8,034 bases of DNA from an uncultured Mycoplasmatota bacterium (lineage in GTDB: Bacteria; Bacillota_I; Bacilli_A; RF39; UBA660), in contig CANDHX010000052.1 in the NCBI GenBank assembly GCA_947384645.1, positions 1 to 8,034 on the forward strand, written 5' to 3'. A model generated the notes under the pieces. It was given only the letters and a program-made list of their open reading frames with translations, was not told the DNA's origin and searched no databases. The position numbers and the translations under genes were made by a program. How positions within the stretch are numbered: position 1 is the stretch's first letter; each line of letters opens with the position of its first letter. Shown in pieces: positions 1 to 5,804 of this stretch.

Positions 1-1596
1 GGAGAAGAAATAGATTTATATGCCATAAATTATTTTGGAAATAGAATAACTTATAGGGAGCTTTTTAGAAAAATAAATCTCGTTTCTAGGGCTTTAAAAT
101 ATAACGATATTAAAAAGGGTGACGTCGTATCGATTTGTCTTCCAAACGTACCAGAGGCTATCGAGTTATTCTATGCTATTTCAAAAATAGGGGCAGTAGC
201 AGAAATGGTTCACCCTCTATCGAGTGAAAGCGAAGTAGAAAAGTTTTTAAATGATAGTAATTCCAAAATATTATTTTTGTACGATGAAAATTACAAAAAA
301 TATCAAAATCTCTTACATAAATTATCGATAAAGGTCGTTTTAGTTGGCGTATCGATATCGATGAACAGGCAAATGAAAGTTATCTATAAAGCAGGTACAT
401 TTTTGAAAAATAACCGAAGTGATATAAACTTCTACGAAAATATCGAACCGTGGCATATGTTTATAAATTCGGGATACTTTTATCATAAAAAAATCGAAGA
501 AAGAATAACTTGCAAAAGCCCAGCATTAATTTTACACAGCGGAGGCACGACTGGTACTCCAAAAGAAATCATGATAAGCAATTACAGTTTCAATGCTATG
601 GCGAGACAAGGTGCAGTAAACGTGATTAGAGTGGAACCGAAAGATAAAATTTTAACTGTTTTACCACTTTTTCATGGGTTTGGACTAGCAATATGTGTTC
701 ATTGTCCATTGTGTTTGAAAGTCGAGGTCATTTTAGAACCGAAATTCGACATAAAAAGATTTAGTAAAACGATTAAAAAGTTAAAACCTCAAGTATTAGC
801 TGGTGTTCCTACAATGTGGGAAGTTATGATGAACAGTAGTCATTTTAAAAATATCAATTTAGCTAGCTTAAAGTATGTAATAAGTGGAGGCGATTTTTTA
901 AGCGTCGAAGCTGAAAAGAGGATGAATGAATTTTTATCTACTCATAAGGCTTCTATAAAGGTTACGAAGGGATATGGATTAAGCGAAAGTTTGGCTGCTA
1001 CTATCTATACCTTTGATAAATGTAATCTTCTTGGAGCATTAGGAAAGCCGATGATAGGAAATCGAGTAAAAATAGTGATGCCTTATACGACAATAGAAGT
1101 ACCAAAAGATAGTGAAGGGGAGATTTGTGTAACAGGTCCAACTCTAATGCTCGGGTACTTAAACGATAGAAAAGAAACCAAAAACGTTTTAAAACTTCAT
1201 GATGATGGGGTAGTGTGGTTACATACAGGGGATGTAGGAAAAATTTCTAATGGAGACGTCATTTACTTTACAGGGCGTCTTAAGAGAATAATCGTATCAT
1301 CGGGTTTTAATATATATCCCTCTCAAATAGAAGAAATCATTTTGAGCCACAAAGCAGTTTTAGAATGTGCAGTCATCGGAGTTAAAGACTCGTATAAAGT
1401 ACAAGTACCAAAAGCGTATGTCGTATTAAAAGAAGGATTTTCGCCGAGCGTCAAGCTGTTGGCCGAACTTAGAATATTGGTTAAAAAGAAGTCGGCTTTG
1501 TACGTCGGATTAAAGCAAATCGAATTCATAAAAGAATTACCTAAAACGATATATAACAAAATAGATTTTAAAAAATTAGAAGAAAGGGATGGATGA
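1..1596 (+). CDS. AMP-forming acyl-CoA/acyl-ACP synthetase-like ligase, 5' end missing
   Basis: The frame is open from base 1, so the ATG at 205 is internal and the start lies upstream of the window; 531 residues are visible. This is the ANL (adenylate-forming) superfamily, which activates a carboxylic acid with ATP and passes the acyl group to a thiol, usually CoA or a carrier protein. The N-terminal part reads ITYRELF and later GDVVSICLPN, as in acyl-CoA synthetases. Core motifs are in order: the P-loop SGGTTGTPK (residues 180-188), A5 YGLSES (325-330), the ATP-binding TGD (409-411), the hinge region starting GRLKRII (425-431) and the A10 segment LPKTIYNKID, whose conserved lysine is residue 520. 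The usual acidic residue of the hinge motif (GRxKD) is arginine here. The gene ends with TGA, seven bases past an ATG of the next frame, so it is translationally linked to the acyltransferase gene. That neighbour suggests a fatty acid substrate, but the acyl acceptor cannot be read from the sequence. Confidence 0.93.
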   Translation, partial: GEEIDLYAINYFGNRITYRELFRKINLVSRALKYNDIKKGDVVSICLPNVPEAIELFYAISKIGAVAEMVHPLSSESEVEKFLNDSNSKILFLYDENYKKYQNLLHKLSIKVVLVGVSISMNRQMKVIYKAGTFLKNNRSDINFYENIEPWHMFINSGYFYHKKIEERITCKSPALILHSGGTTGTPKEIMISNYSFNAMARQGAVNVIRVEPKDKILTVLPLFHGFGLAICVHCPLCLKVEVILEPKFDIKRFSKTIKKLKPQVLAGVPTMWEVMMNSSHFKNINLASLKYVISGGDFLSVEAEKRMNEFLSTHKASIKVTKGYGLSESLAATIYTFDKCNLLGALGKPMIGNRVKIVMPYTTIEVPKDSEGEICVTGPTLMLGYLNDRKETKNVLKLHDDGVVWLHTGDVGKISNGDVIYFTGRLKRIIVSSGFNIYPSQIEEIILSHKAVLECAVIGVKDSYKVQVPKAYVVLKEGFSPSVKLLAELRILVKKKSALYVGLKQIEFIKELPKTIYNKIDFKKLEERDG

Positions 1597-1597
1597 A

Positions 1598-2209
1598 ATG
1601 TCTAAAAAAAGAGTTTTGCCAGAGTGGGGTTATAAAATTTTAAAGCCTTTTTTAGCTCCGCTTTTTAAATTGTACTATAATCCTAAAATAAAGGGCCAAG
1701 AGAATATAATAGATGATGTTCCAATCATATTAGCGGGGAACCATATCCATTTAATGGACCAATGTTTAGCTATAATTTCGACAAAGAGAGTAATTCACTA
1801 TATGGCCAAGAAAGAATATTTCGATGGACCTTTTGCATGGTTTTTTAAGATGACTGGAGTGATATGCGTCGATAGAAAAAGAAGAGATGAAGAAGCAGTA
1901 TATAAAGCTTTGGGCGTTTTAAGAAATGGGGGAGCTTTAGGAATTTTTCCAGAAGGAACAAGGAATAGAGGATTGAGTATACTTTTACCTTTTAAATATG
2001 GAGCTGTATCATTTGCCAAGAAGACGGGAGCTTATATAGTACCTTTTGGAATAACCGGTGACTATGAATTTAGGTCGCATAATTTAGCAATAAATTTTGG
2101 TAAGCCATTTAAAGTCGAGAGTGATGAAAGCTTAGAGGAAGCTAACGAACAACTGCGAAGTGAAATTTTGAAATTGATGAAGGAAAATCTAGATGAAGAA
2201 GCATTCTAG
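1598..2209 (+). CDS. plsC: PlsC-type 1-acylglycerol-3-phosphate acyltransferase
   Basis: This 203-residue protein belongs to the LPLAT family, which puts an acyl chain on lysophosphatidic acid or a related lysophospholipid at the membrane. All the diagnostic motifs are visible: NHIHLMD (H49 and D54 of the catalytic HX4D), GVICVDR (residues 87-93), FPEGTR (117-122, phosphate binding) and IVPFGITG (147-154). The length is normal for the soluble or monotopic members, and the N terminus has an amphipathic, aromatic stretch but no clear transmembrane helix. I chose the ATG at 1598 rather than 1589 because AGAAAGGG (1581-1588) is about nine bases upstream of it and would directly abut the earlier ATG; the difference is three residues. 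It directly follows the ligase gene, so both are probably on one transcript and may form a two-protein route for activating fatty acids and placing them in phospholipid. The exact lysolipid acceptor is not predictable. Confidence 0.93.
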   Translation: MSKKRVLPEWGYKILKPFLAPLFKLYYNPKIKGQENIIDDVPIILAGNHIHLMDQCLAIISTKRVIHYMAKKEYFDGPFAWFFKMTGVICVDRKRRDEEAVYKALGVLRNGGALGIFPEGTRNRGLSILLPFKYGAVSFAKKTGAYIVPFGITGDYEFRSHNLAINFGKPFKVESDESLEEANEQLRSEILKLMKENLDEEAF

Positions 2210-2216
2210 TTTTTTT
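2189..2216 (+). terminator. putative intrinsic terminator overlapping the plsC 3' end
   Basis: CTAGATG (2189-2195) can pair with CATTCTAG (2202-2209), leaving one bulged T and an AAGAAG loop. Seven Ts (2210-2216) follow directly. The stem uses the last codons and the stop codon of the acyltransferase gene. It is short and AT-rich, so termination may be partial. The position at the end of the lipid operon and the separate promoter downstream support it. Confidence 0.45.
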
Positions 2217-2266
2217 GTACAATTTTTGTTAAGTAGAAATATATAGGTTTCTTCTTTATATATTCA

Positions 2267-2275
2267 TGATATAAT
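2267..2275 (+). promoter_or_regulatory. extended -10 promoter for the anchored surface-protein gene
   Basis: TGATATAAT gives a perfect TATAAT (2270-2275) with the TGn extension. The -35 region at the 17-base position (2247-2252, GTTTCT) is poor, which is common for extended -10 promoters. Transcription would start near 2282, and a Shine-Dalgarno-like AAGGAAAG (2288-2294) precedes the ATG at 2301. An all-AT 8-base inverted repeat (2238-2245 and 2257-2264) sits just upstream and is probably only composition. Confidence 0.6.
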
Positions 2276-2300
2276 GGTTCTAGATTGAAGGAAAGTTTTT

Positions 2301-3179
2301 ATGGAAAAATCAAAAAAATACATTTATATTATATTGGCATTAATCCTAGTGGGTGTTTTAGCAAGTTCGGCAACTTTTGCTTTGATGAAACATAATGACA
2401 CTTTAGAAAAAGAAAGCGATAAGCCAACTGGGGACGAGCAAACTAGTAAGAAAGATGGAGTAAGGTTTTTAAAGGCTTCTCTTTTAAACGATGAGATAAT
2501 ATAGGAGTTTGAAGTTACATTAAATGGTAAAACTAAAAATCTCAATATCGAATTTAATTATTTTGTCGACACTTCTTTTACTGTTTCTACACACATCATA
2601 AAAGGAAGTTATAAAGACTATAATTATTTTCTGTCTTTTATAAAAAACGATGAGAATAATTGTTCCGATAATACTGATGATTGCAAGGTAACTCATGCGT
2701 ATAATAAAAAAGATTTATTTAATATCGATGAAATTAAAAAATTGCTAAACGAAGATAACTTTAAAATAATAAAAGGAACTGATAATAAAAACTACATTAT
2801 TATTGTACATGACAATTATAATAATGCGTTTGTAAGTGGTACATCAAATGAAATGTTAGTATTAAACGACGAACTCGAATTAGTAAGCAAAGAGTTTATG
2901 ATAGAATCTCTAAGTCCCGATTATGCAACTCATAATGGCTTTATATTAGATGACTATATAGGAAACATACCTTGTAAAGTAGAAGGAAAAGAGTTTTATA
3001 AAAACAATAAGTATGTAAAAATCGAGAACAATGAAATCCATTTTTTGTTTCCTAAAATGGATAATAATAGTTCATTACCAGAATATTTAGAAGAAAGAGT
3101 ATATACTATAAATAACAATAAATTAGAATATAAAGTGATAAATACTTATAAAGTAGTCGATGTGTGTCAGCAATTATAG
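2301..3179 (+). pseudogene. membrane-anchored exported protein, interrupted by an in-frame TAG
   Basis: I do not recognise this protein. The gene has a promoter, a ribosome binding site and an ATG at 2301. It reads through 67 codons to a TAG at 2502-2504 and then stays open in the same frame for 224 more codons to the TAG at 3177-3179. Both sides read as one protein: lysines then one hydrophobic helix (residues about 6-28), a charged linker (30-55), and a polar Asn/Lys/Asp-rich domain starting EFEVTLNG just after the stop. The helix has no lipobox, so it is probably a signal anchor with the rest outside the cell. Four cysteines (121, 128, 225, 289) lie in the exterior part, two of them close together (NNCSDNTDDC). 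A TTG at 2742 lacks a ribosome binding site, so the distal half is not convincing as an independent gene. A single substitution, for example TAT or AAG to TAG, would explain the lesion; readthrough is possible but has no visible support. Confidence 0.72.
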
Positions 3180-3224
3180 TGGTGCAAGTTTGTAAGAGGT
3201 TTTAAACATTGAGAAGATGTGAAT

Positions 3225-3250
3225 AGATGAGGATAAGAACTCATCTTTTA
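3225..3250 (+). terminator. weak intrinsic terminator after the anchored-protein gene
   Basis: AGATGAG (3225-3231) and CTCATCT (3240-3246) are perfect inverted arms around an 8-base loop, followed by TTTA. The stem is seven pairs with three G-C pairs and the T tract is short. It lies between a gene end and a separate promoter, which fits a terminator, but strength is doubtful. Confidence 0.45.
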
Positions 3251-3286
3251 TATTGTAAACCAAAAGTTAAAAATGTAATTGAAAAC

Positions 3287-3315
3287 TTGCGATAGGTATT
3301 TGGATGAGGTAGAAT
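3287..3315 (+). promoter_or_regulatory. sigma-A type promoter for the metalloprotease-like gene
   Basis: TTGCGA (3287-3292) and TAGAAT (3310-3315) are separated by exactly 17 bases, with four and five matches to the consensus hexamers. The predicted transcript would start near 3322 and carry AGAGG (3324-3328) about nine bases before the ATG at 3338. It shows that the gene below was built to start here rather than at its internal ATG at 3551. Confidence 0.55.
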
Positions 3316-3337
3316 GAAATTGTAGAGGATGGAAATT

Positions 3338-4972
3338 ATGGAGTTGATTTTAAAATTTGAATTAGATGTTATTACATATGAATTGTATAGAAATGAAGAT
3401 GAGTTTAAGTATTCAAAATTAGTTGACGGTGTTCATGACTTCAACATATCAAAATAAGAAAGAGCAATTATAAAAGAAATTTTTGATGAAGTTATTCCTT
3501 CAAGTGAATTATTTTTGTTAGGATAATTAGTATACAATAATAAAAATTTTATGCATTTTTTGGATAAAAAAGCTTCTATGAATATTTTTTATCAAATCGA
3601 AGGGAAAGAATTAGTTGTGCCTTCTAAAGAAGATTTGAGATATTTAAACTGTATTTTTAATAATCAAGAGGAGACTTTATATAATAATAGTAGTAATATA
3701 AAAGAAGAAACCAATCAATTTTTTAAAAGAATAATAAAAAAGGGCAGTAAAACAGTAGTCGTATTAGTCACATCCCTTGCACTTTTTGTAACACCTGTTT
3801 TAGCTAAGGGTACAATAAATGATGGCATTACTTTAATCGATGCAAGCAATAGTGTTATATTATATGAACAAGCAATCCCTAGTAAAGGAATGGATGCACA
3901 AGAGATTGAGAGTTTAATTAAAAATAATAGCAATCTATCTAATGAAGAAAAAGAATTAGCTTTATCCTGTCCCGAATTTTTTGCTGAGAACAGTAAATAT
4001 TTTGATAAAAACTTGATAGCAAATAGACTTTCCAATTTAGAAACTTTTTACATTAAAACAAAAAACGGTAATGTTGGTGGAACTTATACATCTCTAGAAA
4101 ATACTTCCATATCAGAAATACGCATTTATAATTGTCAAAGCTTTGAAGAAACGCAACAATGCACATGGACTCATGAGTTTTGCCATGCCTTCCAAGATTT
4201 TGACTACAATATGAGAGCTTTTAGTGAAGTTTTGAATACCACCATTAATAATGAATACTTTGGTGTAGGAGAAACAGATGGTTTATACGATAGTGCATAT
4301 GTGCATGTACGTGATTATGTATATGCTATCTTAGAACTAATAGGAGACGCAGATTTTGTAAGGGAAATGTATATAAAAGGTGGCAGAGAAAAAGTAGCAC
4401 ATAGACTTGTAAACATTATACCTGACTTAAAAATGGCATATCAAACCTTGGGATATTTAGATATACTAGATAATGAATTCATATATCCAAGTGAAAATAA
4501 GGATGTAGGAAAATATGTTCAAAATATTGAAAGGAAACTGAAAAATAATTTAAAAAAATATTACGATGCGAAGACAAAAAAGCCTTTAGAGGATAGTCTT
4601 CTTATGCTATATTATTTAGATAAAGAAAGATTTGCAGAGATTGTAAAGAAAGAGTGTGAACTAACACACGATATAACTAGTATGTCAATCAGGAAAAGTA
4701 AAAAGTATCTTAGAGTCGATGCGGAAGAAAAAAACTATTTGAACGTAGTCATTACACAAGAATATACTGATGGATATCGCTATCTTACAGAAGAAGAAAT
4801 ATTGCGTGGTGAGTGCGGATTAGGCTATAGTTCTAAAGAAGAAATAGATTTGCCTAAGATGTCAGATGGCACATATAAGGTGCCGCTTAAACATTTCGAT
4901 GCGTTTGAAATAGCTTTAGATACTGCTCCAGAGATAATAATCGAAGAAGGGGCTTATAAATTTTCGTTGTAA
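3338..4972 (+). pseudogene. membrane-anchored zinc-metalloprotease-like protein, two in-frame TAA codons
   Basis: From the ATG at 3338 (AGAGG upstream; a nearer ATG at 3329 has no spacing) one frame runs 544 codons to TAA at 4972, broken only by TAA at codon 40 (3455-3457) and codon 63 (3524-3526). The text reads naturally across both, for example FNIS-K then ERAIIKEIF, and SELFLLG then LVYNN. Layout: an apparently cytoplasmic N-terminal part of about 135 residues, one membrane helix near 139-157 (TVVVLVTSLALF...), then an exterior domain. That domain has THEFCH with the HExxH zinc motif at 279-283 (bases 4172-4186) and a candidate third ligand Glu297 in AFSEVLN, the spacing seen in gluzincins. 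The family is not one I can name. The ATG at 3551 begins a stop-free 473-codon stretch that includes the helix and protease domain, but it has no Shine-Dalgarno sequence, so translation from there is unproven. The domain has no further lesions, so the breaks look recent or the shorter product may still be made. Confidence 0.7.
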
Positions 4973-4989
4973 AAAGATGGTAAAAATAT

Positions 4990-5088
4990 ATGAAAAAACA
5001 AGGAATTTATATAATAGCAACAATTTTTATTGCTTTATTAACTGGAAATACTTATAAGGTTACGGGAGTTGCCTTTGGACAGGCATAA
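4990..5088 (+). CDS. possible 32-residue hydrophobic/secreted small peptide
   Basis: ATG at 4990 opens 32 codons ending in TAA (5086-5088). The product starts MKKQGIYIIATIFIALLTGN, a short positive N terminus and a hydrophobic core, then a small polar tail ending VAFGQA. It resembles a signal peptide with a short mature piece, or a single-helix peptide. It lies 17 bases after the metalloprotease-like gene and before the terminator at 5131, so it would share that transcript. The ribosome binding site is weak (GATGG near 4976-4980). It may be a true small gene, such as an exported peptide linked to the protease, or the leftover 5' end of a decayed gene. I do not recognise it. Confidence 0.4.
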   Translation: MKKQGIYIIATIFIALLTGNTYKVTGVAFGQA

Positions 5089-5130
5089 AATAATTATATA
5101 TATAGTTTTAAGAATTTATGAATTAGTTTT

Positions 5131-5155
5131 AGGCAAATCTTAATTGCCTTTTTTA
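5131..5155 (+). terminator. intrinsic terminator closing the metalloprotease/small-peptide unit
   Basis: AGGCAA (5131-5136) pairs perfectly with TTGCCT (5144-5149) around a 7-base loop, and a T-rich tract (TTTTTTATTTTT, from 5149) follows. It is the clearest terminator in the window and separates the surface-protein island from the secretion operon. The rest of the gap from 4973 to 5287 holds the small ORF at 4990, about 100 bases of very AT-rich sequence with nothing recognisable, and the promoter at 5253. Confidence 0.82.
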
Positions 5156-5252
5156 TTTTTAGAGAAAAATTTTAATATCGTAATTTGATAATAATTTATT
5201 AAATCTTTTAAATTCTTTTTCTTCTTTATTTAGTTATTTCTTTTAAATGTGC

Positions 5253-5281
5253 TTTATTATAAGTAAAACTTATGGTATAAT
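5253..5281 (+). promoter_or_regulatory. extended -10 promoter of the type IV secretion-like operon
   Basis: TATAAT (5276-5281) is a perfect -10 with a TGG extension (5273-5275). The -35 position 17 bases upstream reads TTTATT (5253-5258), a weak match. Transcription would start at about 5287-5290, so the ATG at 5288 would be leaderless, while the ATG at 5300 has GGTGAG (5290-5295) in front of it. Confidence 0.65.
5259..5273. promoter_or_regulatory. perfect dyad in the promoter spacer, candidate operator
   Basis: ATAAGT (5259-5264), AAA, ACTTAT (5268-5273) form a perfect 6-base inverted repeat. It fills the space between the -35 position and the extended -10 of the secretion operon, where a bound dimeric repressor would block RNA polymerase. 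No regulator gene is visible in the window, and a 6-base AT-rich dyad can arise by chance. Confidence 0.3.
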
Positions 5282-5299
5282 TTTGATATGGTGAGATTT

Positions 5300-5788
5300 A
5301 TGAAAAGGTTCATTCTATGCTTAGTAACAGTAATTTTTTGTTCGTTTGCTGGATTATTCACTTACGATATACAAGCTCTTAATATGAGTGATAACGTTTT
5401 AGTTATGGACCAATATACCACAGAGTACAATAAACCAGATGATTTCGATACAAATTGTCACGATTTTGCAAAAATATTGAGATTTGGCGGATATTTGATT
5501 TTTCTTGTAAAGGTGTTGTTACCAATCGTTTTGATTTTTAAAGCTAGTATCAATTTAGTTTCGGTTGTAACAGCTGGCAAATCTGACGAATTAAAAAAAC
5601 AGGCTAATAAAGTTATGATTTCGGTTGCTGCTGGCATGGTAATATTTTTTATTCCAACTATCATAAACGTAATTTTCGGTTTTATCGCTGACTATAATGA
5701 CAATCTAACAGAAGACTCAAAAGTGTGTTCAGCTTGCGTATTTGAACCTTTTAGCGATGAATGCTCAAGTCACATCGATATAGAATAG
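5300..5788 (+). CDS. VirB2/TrbC-like pilin-type protein (Mbov_0395-like)
   Basis: This 162-residue protein has a signal-peptide-like start (MKRFILCLVTVIFCSFAGLF) followed by a polar exterior-type segment with one cysteine, NCHDFAKI. Two hydrophobic helices follow at about residues 63-91 and 103-129, separated by a short polar turn (TAGKSDELKKQANK). Two helices joined by a short basic loop is the VirB2/TrbC pilin plan, and neighbouring a VirB6-like gene matches the pilin-like proteins of Mollicutes/Firmicutes integrative elements. The role would be the subunit of a secretion or conjugation conduit at the membrane. The tail adds a cysteine cluster, VCSACVFEPFSDEC (Cys143, 146, 155), which is not typical of classical VirB2. 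I chose the start at 5300 because the ATG at 5288 coincides with the likely transcription start and 5300 gives a cleaner signal peptide. It is the first gene of the operon, 16 bases before the next. Assignment rests on topology and context, not on a catalytic motif. Confidence 0.75.
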   Translation: MKRFILCLVTVIFCSFAGLFTYDIQALNMSDNVLVMDQYTTEYNKPDDFDTNCHDFAKILRFGGYLIFLVKVLLPIVLIFKASINLVSVVTAGKSDELKKQANKVMISVAAGMVIFFIPTIINVIFGFIADYNDNLTEDSKVCSACVFEPFSDECSSHIDIE

Positions 5789-5804
5789 GGCAGGTGAAGA
5801 GTTT

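Noticed and set aside
205..1596. ligase gene starting at the ATG at 205
   Set aside because: The frame is open to base 1 and the upstream 68 codons encode the conserved N-terminal part of an adenylating enzyme.
2238..2264. AATATATA/TATATATT inverted repeat upstream of the promoter at 2267
   Set aside because: It consists only of A and T in an AT-rich gap, so chance is the simplest explanation.
2742..3179. independent gene starting at TTG 2742
   Set aside because: There is no ribosome binding site, and the same frame continues upstream to the promoter-linked ATG at 2301 with only one stop in between.
2301..3526. stop codon reassignment (TAG or TAA read as an amino acid)
   Set aside because: TAG ends the acyltransferase and pilin-like genes, TAA ends the polytopic protein gene, and TGA ends the ligase gene, so all three are working stops.
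5288..5299. pilin-like gene start at ATG 5288
   Set aside because: It falls at the predicted transcription start with no room for a ribosome binding site; ATG 5300 gives a normal signal peptide.
1323..5664. minus-strand ORFs of 68-106 codons (1323-1559, 1798-2019, 2324-2545, 3715-4035, 5458-5664)
   Set aside because: Each lies opposite a better supported plus-strand gene and has no convincing ribosome binding site or domain.
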